A stretch of DNA of 64,000 bases from Pneumocystis sp. 'macacae'. Its lineage: Eukaryota; Ascomycota; Pneumocystomycetes; Pneumocystales; Pneumocystaceae. The DNA lies in assembly GCA_018127085.1 (NCBI GenBank), contig CM030720.1, positions 434,001-498,000 on the forward strand. The letters are read 5' to 3'. The notes under the pieces were generated by a model. It searched no databases and was not told where the DNA came from. It was given only the letters and a program-made list of their open reading frames with translations. A program made the translations under genes and the position numbers. Positions 1 to 11,326 of this stretch are shown piece after piece (the stretch's first letter is position 1; the number at the start of each line of letters is the position of its first letter).

Positions 1-1986
1 TGAAATTCCCAATAGCTCAATTTTTTTTCCTTAAAGCAACAAGAGTATAAAGTCGAGGATCATCCCATCCCCTCACTATGCCTTTCGATACAAGTTTTAA
101 AATTTTCCTTTTACTTAATACAGTTCCAGTAATCATTAGACGCCCATATCTTTAAGAATTATAAAAAATGTTAATATAAATTAACTTACTCGCTTTGTTG
201 GGGCCTATAGACTTCTAAAGCATCACAGAGCCAGTCATATGAACGTCTAGAACCAGTAAACTCCAGAAATTAGTTGAACTTTCAAGAAATAAATAAGAAT
301 ACTTCTGTGGTACAAAGAGAGTGTCTAATATTAATTAATATAAAAAAATATTACAGAGCGTTTCCAAACGATATATTTTCCAAAGAATCAACAAGACAGT
401 GTGTGAAATCGTAGGTAGGATATATCTTCCATTTAGTACCTGTTCTATGATGCGGAAAATCCAGAATTCTATATGCAACAAGATCCCACATTTGAGGATT
501 CCCATCTTCCAAATCTTGCTTCATTCGAAGAACTGCTTCTGAAACTTTATATACGCCATTTTTCATATCATTAAAACCCTTAAGATTCTCTGAGATAAGA
601 CGATCACGATGTTTACATGCAATTCTTGGACCATGATCTTCTCCACCTCTTCCATATTTTATTTCAAAATCTATGCAAATTACTAAACCAAAAACAAAAA
701 AATATATATATACCATTACAGTGACAAACATATGCTTTTCCCTTTTCAATAAGTAAAACTGCTAACCGATACAGTTCATCAAAATAATCACTCGAAAATG
801 TAATTGCATATGGCTCAAATCCTAACCATTTAATAGTTTCTTCGATAGATTTAACATATATGTCCTCCTCTGATTCCGGATTAGTATCATCGTAACGCAA
901 ATAACAATATCCTCCATGATATCTAGTCTATTTACTACTTTATCATTTTATAATATATCATACTTTGCATATCCGAAATTAATAGCAATTGCTTTACTAT
1001 GTCCTATATGCAAATATCCATTGGGCTAGAAATTTTAGTATCGACAAAAAATATATTATAAAAAAATACTTCAGGTGGAAACCGTGTCACCACTCTTCCC
1101 TTAGTGTGTTTCAGATGATCTTCCATCAATTTTGGATGAAGTTGTTTATTCTCTCCCGGTTTATGTAATCTCGCTAAAAACCCTTCTTCGAACATATTAG
1201 GAACACTTTTAGCTACTGTTGTTGTTTGCTGATATGGTTTCTTTTTATTTTCTGAGAAACATACTAGTACCTAAAAAAATTAACACATTCTTTGTTTCTT
1301 TTTTAATACATCTTCTCTAGTATGTCCGACTTCATCGTTATTCAATCTTTCTAAAGAAAGTTCATCTTCAACACATCTTTTCAACATTAATTGATCTGCC
1401 CATTTCAAAAGTGGATGTTGACGCAAAGAACTTAAAACTAAAGCGAGTTTTTTAGACCCAAAATTTTTTATAGTTTCCCTATTATTATTTATATATGTAT
1501 GAACTTCATATTGCAGCTCTTTTTCGCTAACTGTTATTCCTTATCAAATATAAACATATAAATATTTTATGTCAATTTTTTTACCAACACCAGATATCTT
1601 GTCCAATAAATCAGAATCAAATATGTCATCTTTATCTAAAGCATAACGAATTGCAGCTATTTTAATTAAATAAAGAAAAAATCAAGACAAAATATTATAC
1701 TTTCAACTTGTAATGGTGTTTTAAACTTATTTGACATAATTCCAGAACAAATATGGTTTCTTCCAGATTCTTTTAGAAGATTGCCATTTGTAGAAAGAAC
1801 ATATAGCAGATTTCCTTGCGTTTTAGTACATCCTGAATCTAAAACACCTGATTGAAGTATATTTTGTGCTAAAAGCTCACTTAATTTTTTATTTTTTAAT
1901 GTTTCTTGAATCTTTGAATCAGATAAACCAATTAAACGAAATGCACTTTCTAACGATTCAATCGTATTCAAAGGACTTTTTAACAT
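1..1986 (-). CDS. GLN4: Glutaminyl-tRNA synthetase, 3' end beyond the window
   Basis: Cytosolic class I synthetase that charges tRNA-Gln. Reading leftwards from the ATG at 1986, exons give the GlnRS-specific N-terminal domain ([18 protein letters not shown]). They then give the catalytic core: RFPPE joined across an intron to [19 protein letters not shown], which holds the HIGH signature. RYDDTNPE and [20 protein letters not shown] follow. The stretch [18 protein letters not shown] is characteristic of GlnRS rather than GluRS. Near the window edge VLSKRKI is the KMSKS-type loop, followed by [10 protein letters not shown]. At least seven short introns interrupt the gene. The anticodon-binding beta-barrels lie beyond base 1, so the gene is partial only because the window ends. 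The identification rests on several independent motifs; exact exon edges are approximate. Confidence 0.93.
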
Positions 1987-2233
1987 TTAAGAGACATCTA
2001 ACTTTCTTTTAAAATCAGTTTTTTCAAACGGCTGAACTTAAATCGAATAAAAAAAAATAGAAAATCTTTCAAAATCATTATATTTATACGTAATAATATC
2101 ATACAATTTGTTATACATTTTTAAAAATAAAAAAATTAAATAAACATTCATTAGCAATCATTTTTATGCAGTTAATTTATTTTTACTCCTTGACGATCTT
2201 CATTAATCAATTTTAAGAATCCTAATATTAATA

Positions 2234-4575
2234 TTAATAATATATTAATAGAAACACTGGTATACCAGAAAGGCGAACCATATCCACACCTTGGTGGTCA
2301 TCACTTTCAACTATTAAAAGATGAGAAAGGGAGAACATATTAAAAAAAATTACCTGCTTGTAATAATCCCTCCAATAAAGAATCTACTTTACTTTCTTCA
2401 ACACCAGTGCACAAAGAAACAACTTTTCTACACTTGTCTTCTAATTCTGAGCTCCTCCCACGCAAAGAGGTAGCTAGAGCACAAAGTACCTTAGCATTTT
2501 TTTGATAAGCAGCAATACGTGCGGACAAGACCGGAATTGAAATAAATGATGGGGATTCTTCATTTTCAATACCAGCTAGTGATATATCTACAAAAAACTG
2601 CGCATCAGGATCGACTTTTTCATTAAATAAATTAGTTGTGTTGAGTATTTCTTTCATTTTAAAAGACGAATCAGAATGATGATTATAAAAATAAAGCGTT
2701 TCTTCATTAATTGCTCTTTCAATATTCTTGCATTTTTGTTGTATGTCAGCAAGACAACTTGCTCGTTTTCTTGAATCTTCCAAGTCTTTTCGTAATCCTG
2801 CTAGTGTTCTTGTAGCATCACGCAAAAGTCCATAAGTAGAGTCAATCAATAGCTGTTTTTTATGTATTTCATCATTAAACTCTTTATCTATTGTAGAAAC
2901 TGTAGTTTTCAAGACTTCATGAATATAAGCTAATAATAATAATAGTCATAATAAAAACTTACATTCAAAAATACAATGACTTTTTTGAACAACCACATCA
3001 GAAACAACAGGAGGAGGATTTTCTGATATATGAAAAGATGTAGGTATTTCCCCAATAATACCAAAATCAAGAGGTCTCAAACCAGCTTTATTTGGTATAG
3101 TTGCATTTGCACCAATATCTAACAACTGTTGTACTATACTTCTATTTCCTATTCTAGAAGCTATATTTAAGGCAGTATCACCATTTTTATCCTGAAAATC
3201 CACAACTTTAGAAACAAAAGATGACAAAGTTAATCCACATCCATTTTCAGAACCTTTAACAATCCATTCAAGTAATGTTTCTAAATAATAACAACTAGCA
3301 GAACTCCGACCCTTTATACCAGCTGTTAAAGAAATATGATGTAATACGGTCCTTCCTTGGTGATCAACAAGAGGTATAGCCGGATATATATATTCAAGAA
3401 GTTCAGGAAAAGTAGATTGATCTAAATTATTTGTGACTAACACAGCACGAATGAGTGATGTTTCTCCTGAAAAATTAGCACGACAAGGATCTGCACCCTT
3501 AGAAATAAGGGAAGCAACCAAAGGAAGTCGTGCTAAAGCCGATGCCCAATGTAGAGCTGTATGACCCAAATCATCAATAGGTACATCTATATCTAAAGCA
3601 TCTTCTGAAGATGTAGCAATCAAAACACTAGGAACACTTTGTATATCACTGTCTAAAAATATACTTGTCAATATATCTTTGGACCTATGAAAATTATAAG
3701 CATTTTTCTGATCTAAAGGTTCAGATGGTTTATTATCCATTTTCATATTCATGTTTATAAAAGCAGGATGATCTTTTCGGACAACACTTGGCGACATGAT
3801 AGGATCTAGGGGCCTATAAAAATATTCTGAATGTTTCTTTAAAGATTCTTCCATATTTCCATTCTCATTAGTTTTGGAGTTATTTAAAGTCAAAACTTGA
3901 TTATTCGAATAAACAGTAGGATAATAAAGATTATTATTATGATCCATTGAAACACAATCAACATTTTTCGGAGAAGATATTTTTGTTCTATTAAAAGTTG
4001 AAACAGAAGATGAACTTGATGGATATGTAGCATAAGATGGTTTTAATTTCGGCAGTTCTCTTTTATTATCTGTCAAATCAAAACTTTGTTTCCTTCGAAA
4101 AGCAAGTGCCTGTTCTTTTGTAGGTGTATTATTATTTTGATTGTCTATGCTAAGATCTAAAGAAAGAATTGGCCATAACATTTGTTCAACGCCATATTGG
4201 CGGCAAAATTCTACTCCTCTTTCAAAAGGAATCCTTAAAAATATTAAATATAGAAAAAATTAACACTATTTTTATTCACCATGTTCCTTGATATTTCCCA
4301 TAACCGCCTTGAACTTTTTCATGTTCACCAACTAAAATTTCCTTTTCAAGAATTTTTGTCCGCTTCCCTTTATCAATGCCAGCAACCTTTAAAATCTGTG
4401 TGGCATTGAGGTATGAGTTAGACCTTCTTCTCATTACCGAAATTCCTTGGCAAATCATTTCATATACAGGTACGCCGGAATACACTGCCTTTTAATCACT
4501 TAATAAGCAAATTTAAATGAGAAAAAAAAGAAAACTTACAGAATAAACTTCAGAATTCGAAATGCTATGGCTCAT
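2234..4575 (-). CDS. MBF/SBF transcription factor DNA-binding subunit (Res1/Res2/Mbp1-like)
   Basis: Sequence-specific subunit of the G1/S transcription complex that recognises MluI cell-cycle boxes. The start at 4575 gives [12 protein letters not shown], spliced to [11 protein letters not shown]. An APSES/KilA-N DNA-binding domain follows ([24 protein letters not shown], then [11 protein letters not shown] and [17 protein letters not shown]). A long low-complexity linker leads to Swi6/Mbp1-type ankyrin repeats ([54 protein letters not shown]). The C-terminal part is helical and probably coiled coil, as in partners that dimerise with Swi6. The last exon is short and hydrophobic ([12 protein letters not shown]), with its stop at 2234; this final join is the least certain. 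Which paralogue (Res1, Res2, Mbp1, Swi4) it matches cannot be decided by eye. Confidence 0.88.
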
Positions 4576-5088
4576 GTCTATTTTTCTTAAATCTACTCTA
4601 AAAAAGAAAAAAACATTATAACCTACCTAAACATGCAAATCAAGTTTATATTTTCTGATATCTAAATAGGTAAAATATTACGACACCTTAAAACACTAAC
4701 CTCATAAACATTATAAAATCAATAAAAGTGGATAATAATACCCTTCCTAATATTTTATTAAAACTTCCAAATTTTTATCAATACTTGATGTATTCAAATG
4801 TTTCAAAAACAAGGTCTCATAAAAATACTTAAAATATCAAAAACTTTTATACAAAACAATCTTTGGAATATTTAATTTACTATTTTTGTAAAATAATGCT
4901 TTCTAAACGTATTTTTATCTAATTTTTATGTATTGCCTGACATCGAAGGTTTAATTATCGATAATAATAAATCAATATATATATATACTAAAAAATTTTA
5001 AAAAATCATACATAACTTTCAAAATCAATAAAAACCAGTAATGCAAAACTTATGTATTTTATAAATATAAATATAATCATATATATTT
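4576..5088. other. Intergenic AT-rich spacer
   Basis: About 510 bp between the start of the MBF subunit gene and the stop of the glycolipid-transfer gene, both on the minus strand. It should hold the MBF promoter and the glycolipid-transfer gene terminator. I see only AT-rich sequence with short poly-A/poly-T runs and an ATATATATAT stretch near 4975. There is no credible ORF or RNA gene. Confidence 0.5.
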
Positions 5089-5864
5089 TTAAAGACCCTG
5101 AGCATATTGGCCAGTTTCATAAAAATTTTGTAAAGAAAAAACAATTTTATCTAAACCAGAAAGCCACTCATTAATAAACATACGTAGACGTATTGAGTCT
5201 GAACAAATGTTTGAATAAAAAACATCTCTATGTGGACAATTCTTTATTGCCATCTATAAATGTAAAAAAAAAAAAATGAAAAGAAAAAATATACAGTAAA
5301 AATAGGTCGTATGAAGATGGAATGATACTTTTTAAGCGTTACATTATAAGCTTTTGAAAAACTAGTTGATAGTTCTTCCTTTTCATCTTCCATACTTCTA
5401 TGTAAAGCATGAGATGCAAATGCAAAACTTCTATAAAAAAGTGTATTAGAGAGTAAAAAAATATCTAAACAAACCTAATCAACCACAAAAGGCCCTCTGT
5501 TGCAACAGTCTTTTTTTGAACGGCTTCACTTTTTACAAGCGACTCAAGAGTTTCAGATTGTAAAGGATATTTTATCATATAATCTCTAATTTTCTAAAAA
5601 CATTTAACCTTTTTTCAACTAATACATGATTATACTTTTATATTCTTTTTAATATCATTTTTAACAATAGAAAAAACACTTGCATCTAAAAGATCTATAA
5701 TCTTTATCAACAAGAAAAAAATTATGATCTTTACCAATAATATTAAGAAACGATTCAGATGCTAACAAAAACTCGGATGAATTAATACCGGATGAATTAA
5801 TAGAAACATCTCTAAAACTCTTTTTAATTATACTGGGACAGTCTTGATTTTTTGATAAGGACAT
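5089..5864 (-). CDS. Glycolipid transfer protein (HET-C2-like)
   Basis: Small cytosolic protein that moves glycosphingolipids between membranes. The family includes Podospora HET-C2. Joined exons give about 200 residues, the usual GLTP length. The first exon MSLSKNQDCPS...SEFLLASESFLNII is spliced over a 40-nt intron to DLLDASVFSIVKNDIKKNI. KIRDYMIKYPLQSETLESLV, VATEGLLWLIR and AYNVTLKKYHS follow, ending FYETGQYAQGL. The four head-group-binding positions known for GLTP can be matched: Asp and Asn in NDIKKNI, Trp in EGLLWL and His in KKYHS. The pocket therefore looks functional. Both flanking genes are on the same strand but functionally unrelated. No signal peptide or membrane segment is visible. 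Confidence 0.85.
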
Positions 5865-6486
5865 TTTCTTGAAACATTTATTCGCTTATCGATATCTCAG
5901 CATAAAATAGAAATCATACGATTGATTTAAAAACTATTAAGTTTATTAATTGTAAAAGTTTCCATATAAAACGTATTTATTTGTTTCAATACACATATGT
6001 CTTTTTTAAGATATTGCTGTATCTTCTATATATTTTAAAGACATTGTAAAATATTAAAAATTTTTAAACAGATCATATTCATTATTAATTTTCACTCTGT
6101 ATTTTCAAGTCAATAATACTGTTTAATAAACTCGCAAAAATATAAATCAAAATATTGTATTAAAAACAGCATTTTAAACCCTATTAGACAGAACTGGATC
6201 ATGTAACTTATTCTACTTAAATACTTATACAAGAATCTAGATATCCTTAAAAACCAAAAATACCTTCAAAATTCTTATTTTCTTATTATTTCGAAATACT
6301 AAACAGATGCATCTAATATAAAAAACACAAATACATAAAAACAGATCGGAAACTTCCTTTTATATATTGCCTGTTAGTACACATCATTACAATGTTTATC
6401 CAGACAAAAAGCAGCTTTCATAATATATATAACACAGACAACATGTTAAAAATATAGAAACATATTTTTAAATCTTTTATTGTTCA
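5865..6486. other. Intergenic AT-rich spacer
   Basis: About 620 bp upstream of the glycolipid-transfer gene and downstream of IMP2. It is AT-rich with several short A/T tracts. I could support no ORF, structured RNA or repeat in it. Confidence 0.5.
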
Positions 6487-7273
6487 TTATGATCTAAGTC
6501 TCGCTACAGACGAATATTCCATTGTTCCTGGACAAACTCGTACATGTCGTCCAGAGCCTCGGCTAATGCGACCAATTCTCCACCATGGCCATATAATATG
6601 TGTAATTTCGGCTTCAACCAATGCCATAGGAATCTTTAACATCATGTTACTCTACTTTTTTCACATCATTCAAATACATACTGCTCCATATGTATTGCTA
6701 TCACGAGACCGAAAACCTTCATCTCCTTCTATCCATATATAACCTATAGTGTATTTGAACGTGAAGATAAAATAAATAAAATTTAGATGCCTTTTGGAAT
6801 CTTTACACGAACATTGGCCCGTGAACGCGTTTGCACTAAATCTCCTTCCATTGCAATTACTCTTTTTGCCAAGTACCCTTCTGGTTCAACCGGCGATCTA
6901 TATTTATATAAGCTTGTCTCCTATATACTTCAGAATCCATCTAGTGCACCCCACTTCCATTTAACAGACATTAAGAATATTAATTCTACACTGAAGCTGC
7001 ACTAAACGTGTTATATATTTCCTACCTAACCATCACCACCTGTCCACGCTCAACTGCAAGCGTGCCATCCGGGCGATGAAGTCCCCATCGCCACAGCAAC
7101 ACCCAATCATTCCACAGCCTATTTGTATGAGGATTTAGTGTTGGCTGCATTGATTCCCCCTCTACCATCCCTATACTAAAAAAATGATCATTTATAAAAA
7201 CTAAAACTGGCAACCATGCAACAAAAAGACCTGTTTGTCGTGCCAGTGCTCTTACAAACGATACACGATACAT
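6487..7273 (-). CDS. IMP2: Mitochondrial inner membrane peptidase subunit 2
   Basis: Signal-peptidase-type serine protease of the inner membrane that removes sorting signals in the intermembrane space, working with Imp1. The start at 7273 gives MYRVSFVRALARQTGLF and a hydrophobic anchor (AWLPVLVFINDHFF). The catalytic Ser box GESMQPTLNP and DWVLLWRWGL follow, then VERGQVVMVRSP. The lysine box is EGYLAKRVIAMEGD, and the final conserved block is HIWIEGDE-like with SRDSNTYGAVPMALVEAEI and WPWWR. The DWVLLW segment and the NTYGAVPMALV spacing favour Imp2 over Imp1. The first intron is about 125 nt. The intron before YIWIEGDEG appears to use a GC donor (AAAG|GCATCT). The gene is divergent from PMS1 over a 209-bp intergenic region. 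Confidence 0.9.
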
Positions 7274-7413
7274 CTACTATATTTACAATGTTTTAAACAC
7301 TTTTTACTTCTTCATATCACAGAGTTAACATGGGTCATTTAAAGTACATTTAAAAATATGTCTACTCAAGTACGTACACATCCCAAACGTCCGTGTACCC
7401 GTAATAATACAAT

Positions 7414-7419
7414 ACGCGT
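7414..7419. promoter_or_regulatory. MluI cell-cycle box (MCB) in the PMS1/IMP2 divergent promoter
   Basis: A perfect ACGCGT palindrome lies 64 bp upstream of the PMS1 start codon, in the 209-bp gap shared with IMP2. In yeasts this hexamer is the MBF binding site, and DNA replication and repair genes are typical targets. The window also encodes an MBF DNA-binding subunit (2234-4575). That the site is used here is an inference from position and sequence. Confidence 0.5.
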
Positions 7420-7482
7420 TTCGTGTTTAGTGTACCGCTTATCTATTCTCCGACATCTCTAGAGTATAGATAATTTCAAAAA

Positions 7483-10457
7483 ATGACAACACGAATTTGG
7501 CAGCTTTCAAAAGAAGTAGGGACATCATTGTCATCATGTCAGGTTATTTTGGATCTTTCATCAGCAGTAAAAGAGCTTTTAGAAAATGCATTGGATGCAG
7601 GGAGCACTGTAATTGGTAAATAATAAGTATAAGGAAAAAAGGTAATTTTTGGAAGAAATTAAGTTTAAAAACTATGGAATGGAATGTTTAGAAGTCTCGG
7701 ATAATGGAAATGGGATTTTAGCTGAAGATCTTGAGCTTTTGGGTGTGTATATACGAAGTATATGTATACAAGACTAAAGATGCAGCACAACGGTATGCAA
7801 CGTCTAAGATACAGACATTTGAGGACTTAGATGGGCTTTCATCTTATGGATTCCGAGGAGAGGCATTGAATTCACTGTGCAAATTAGGTCGTGTACAGAT
7901 CATTACTGCAACAGAAAAACATGTGCCGTATGCAACACAGATTACATATGATCAAGAGGCAAACATTGTGGCAAAAGAGGTTGTTTCATCACATGTATGC
8001 ATAATATATGCGTGGTATACGTAATGTTAATTAAAGTAGAAGGGCACAATTGTACGTATTGAACAACTCTTTTGTTCTCTTCCAGTACGTAGAAAGGAAT
8101 TTGAGCGAAATTATAAACACGACTTTCAAAAGACACTTTCTATGATTCAATCATATGCAATAATTACGACGGGTATTAAACTTCTAGTAGCAAATGAGCA
8201 GCCAAAAAGGTAATTATTGTTCTATATTTTTTCAAAGCTTATTTTAAAGACCAAAAATAGTGCATTTTGCAACACGTGGAAATGCACATATAAAAGAAAA
8301 TATAGCAGATCTTATGGGAACGCAGCTTCTGCAGACATTAGCGGATATTAATTGCAAAATCTCAGTATTAAACTTATAGTAACAACTAATTATTGTAAAA
8401 AAAATAACAATTTTCAGCGATATTGAAGTCTTTGGACTTATATCGAAGCCTGTTTCCGGCGAAACGTATGCGAACATAAAGAAACAATACGTTTATATCA
8501 ACTCTCGTCCGTGTATTCTTCCACAGGTTTTTTATTTTAAGTATCAATTAATACTTATCAATAACTAGATAACGAGGGCAATCGGGGATGTGTATAAAAT
8601 GTATAATATATTGCAATATCCGTTCATTCTAATAAATCTAATGATGCCGAGAAGTAAGTTTTGTGTTTTTATGTGTATTTATATAAATGTATCCTAAGTA
8701 TAATTAGATTCTTATGATATAAATGTATCAGTAGATAAAAGAACGATTTTTTTACATCATGAAAAAGAGATTATTTGTGAATTAAAAGTTAGTCTTTTAA
8801 TATTAATATATATGGATATCTTTTTAAGGATTAACATTTTTTAGTCTATTTTAAATACTTTATTTCAAAATGCATCGGAAAATATAGATCAAGATACAAT
8901 TTCTTTAAACCAAAGCTCTAATTTTAAAAATTTAAATAAATCTCTGAATAAATTTACAAAAGAAAGATGTTCTTATTCCATGGATGGTATTTTTAGTTGT
9001 TAGTTTATTTTGTAATTTAGTTTTTAATGTTGATTTAGATTCCAAAATTACAAACATTAGAAATAAACGAAATATTCCAGAAAAAACAAATACAGATATA
9101 AATTTATCAGAAGATGTTTTTTTAAATAGATCTCTTTTTATAAATAAATCTCAAGAAAAACAAAATACTTTATTTTCAAAAGATACAGATAAAAATTTTC
9201 ATGTTAAGGAATTATCTTCAGATGATAGAGCTGAATGTCACCAGCAAAATGATGAATCAAACATTTTGACAGGTTCGAAACGAAAAAAACATGATATTTT
9301 TTCTCAAGAAATATCGAATAACTTTGCAATTAATTCTAACAATGAATTTGAATTTCTAATTGAAGGAAATACAAGTGTTCTCAATGAACAAGAAAAAAGT
9401 GAAAATACACTACTATTGTGTGATAATTTTTCTGAAAATGCAATTGAAACAAGTAACATTACTCCATCTGCATCTGAAACAAATGATTCTATTATATATA
9501 AAGCCTCTAAATCAGATATTTTGGAAAACGATGATCATACAAAAAATATAGTTAATAATGAAATAAAAGGAATTCCTAAAAATCCAAATGCTAAATATTT
9601 GTATGAGTATGAATATCAGAAACTTAGTACTCGTATAGTTACATCAAAAAATGAAATTAAGGAAAAATTTTCTCAACATTTTTTCAATACAGATTCATAT
9701 ACAAGAATAGAATCTTTAGATGTCTCTGATATGTCTCAGAAACAGTCAGAAAATCAGCTGAATTTAACACTGTCCAAAAAAGACTTTTTTTCTATGAGAG
9801 TTATAGGGCAGTTTAATCTTGGATTTATCATTGTATCTTTGCCATCACAGAAAGAAAGGTCTAATTTAGAATTATTTATTATTGATCAACACGCAAGTGA
9901 TGAAAAATATAAATTTGAGAAACTTTTGTTGAATACTACTATAGAAAGTCAGCCCTTATTAAAGTAAGATTTCTATTACTTTTTCGTTTTAAATTCATTA
10001 TAGTATTTAGACCATATCAACTGAATCTTACTATAATTGAAGAAATTATAGTCATGGAACATATAGAAATTTTAAAAAAAAATGGTTTCAAAATAGAATT
10101 AGATCATAATGGGAAACCAGGGGAAAGATGCAAATTATTATCTTTACCTCAAAATAAAGGCGTCATTTTTGGAATTGAAGGCAAGCAAATTAATTATAGT
10201 TTCGTTTTTTATAATTTCTAGACTTGGAAGAAATGATTTTCAAACTTCAGGAAAACCCACAAAAGGATGTACAGTGTAGCAAAATTAAGAATGTTCTTGC
10301 ATCAAAAGCATGTCGTTCTAGTGTAATGATTGGAGACACACTAACATTAAATACAATGTATAGTATTGTAAAGCATATGGGAGAAATGGACAATCCATGG
10401 AACTGTCCTCACGGAAGACCAACAATTAGAATGATTGGCAGGGTCTCAAAAGAGTAA
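7483..10457 (+). CDS. PMS1: DNA mismatch repair protein Pms1 (MutL alpha, PMS2-type)
   Basis: MutL homologue that with Mlh1 nicks DNA during mismatch repair in the nucleus. The N-terminal GHKL ATPase motifs are present across short introns: KELLENALDAGST, VSDNGNGI, SYGFRGEALNSLC, and GTIVRIEQLFCSLPVRRKEF. A long, poorly conserved, Asn/Ser/Lys-rich linker follows. The C-terminal endonuclease domain then begins at RVIGQFNLGFI. Metal-binding and nuclease motifs are intact: DQHASDEKYKFE, ACRSSVMIGD and CPHGRPTIR. Endonuclease activity is therefore expected. Exons are many and introns small; two introns near 7742-7784 and 7996-8037 contain GTATATAC/TATATGC words. The stop is at 10457, convergent with SPC24 (stop at 10521). 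The promoter has an MCB. Confidence 0.93.
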
Positions 10458-10520
10458 TTATCAATTTTATTCCAGTGTTAAATACAAACAATGCAGCTAT
10501 GAAATCTTACACAAGTCATT

Positions 10521-11231
10521 TTATGTTGAAATCAGGTCCCAGAGATAGTTGGAATAGAAAAAATGGCTGTATCTAGGCTCTATACTGACTGCATGTACAT
10601 CACTGTTGTTTTTGTTCCCTAATCTATTTCAATAAAACATCACTGATAAAGCTGTTTATACGTATGATAGCTTTAGTATAGCCCCCTGCATCATCCTCAA
10701 CCAAGTCGATCCCAAGCATGCGGTAGATTTTCAGTCGGAGCCTTTGGTCGTTAGCAAGCTTCCCTTCACCATAGAGTTACAGTGTAGAGTCATCAGTCAT
10801 CCGCTCCGTCTCATCCATAACATCCTCCGACTCAAGCTGCTCCAGCTCCTCCTTCAGCCTCGAGTACGTTGCATCCAGCGTATTTATCGACAGCTCAAGC
10901 TCATTGATGTTCTTTGCAAGACTAAACTTCTCCCGATCCATCGCCAATATCACAGAAGCATGTTCCGCCCGAGACGGCGAGTTCTGGCTTGCCTGTGCCG
11001 ACGACTTCAAAAGCTCCAGCTGCCGCTGCAGCCCTTGTCCCCATCAGCCCCATCCACCCCTCCACCATACACACCCTTCAAAACCCCCCTCGAGCTTTGC
11101 TGCCTCGTCTCCCTCTTCTTGCTTGTCGCCCGCTGCGTCTCCTGGATACGCCCAATCGCCTGCACATCCAGCCCTATCTGGAACCCCGAAAGCGTCGACC
11201 CAATCAGCTCCTGCGGCGTCTCTCCTATCAT
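10521..11231 (-). CDS. SPC24: Kinetochore protein Spc24 (Ndc80 complex)
   Basis: Subunit of the Ndc80 complex; its globular C-terminus with Spc25 ties the complex to the inner kinetochore. The N-terminus from the ATG at 11231 reads [20 protein letters not shown], typical of the family. A coiled coil follows after a 39-nt intron ([36 protein letters not shown]). A second intron with donor GTAACT and a GCTAAC branch site removes an in-frame TAA, joining DDSTL to [21 protein letters not shown] third intron gives [16 protein letters not shown] and the C-terminal block [14 protein letters not shown]. Upstream in-frame Met codons (to 11315) are possible starts but fit the family less well. The gene runs from AT-rich DNA into the GC-rich island. 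Confidence 0.88.
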
Positions 11232-11326
11232 CCCGTTTGTGTTTTGTTGTAAACACCGCATCACCCAGGCAACCACCCGCTTCATCGACCTTCCGACAAC
11301 TCTCTTTTCCACCACTGTCTTTGCTT
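11232..11326. promoter_or_regulatory. Short divergent promoter shared by SPC24 and FIS1
   Basis: Only about 95 bp separate the preferred SPC24 start (minus) from the FIS1 ATG at 11327 (plus), so both 5' leaders and any promoter must be packed here. The stretch is C/T-rich on the plus strand. I see no TATA box or MCB. If SPC24 starts at the upstream Met at 11315, the gap falls to about 11 bp. Confidence 0.4.

Noticed and set aside
10777..10800. In-frame TAA in SPC24 after DDSTL, suggesting a pseudogene
   Set aside because: The stop lies inside a good intron (GTAACT donor, GCTAAC branch site, AAAG acceptor). Removing it joins DDSTL to [10 protein letters not shown] exactly as in the family.
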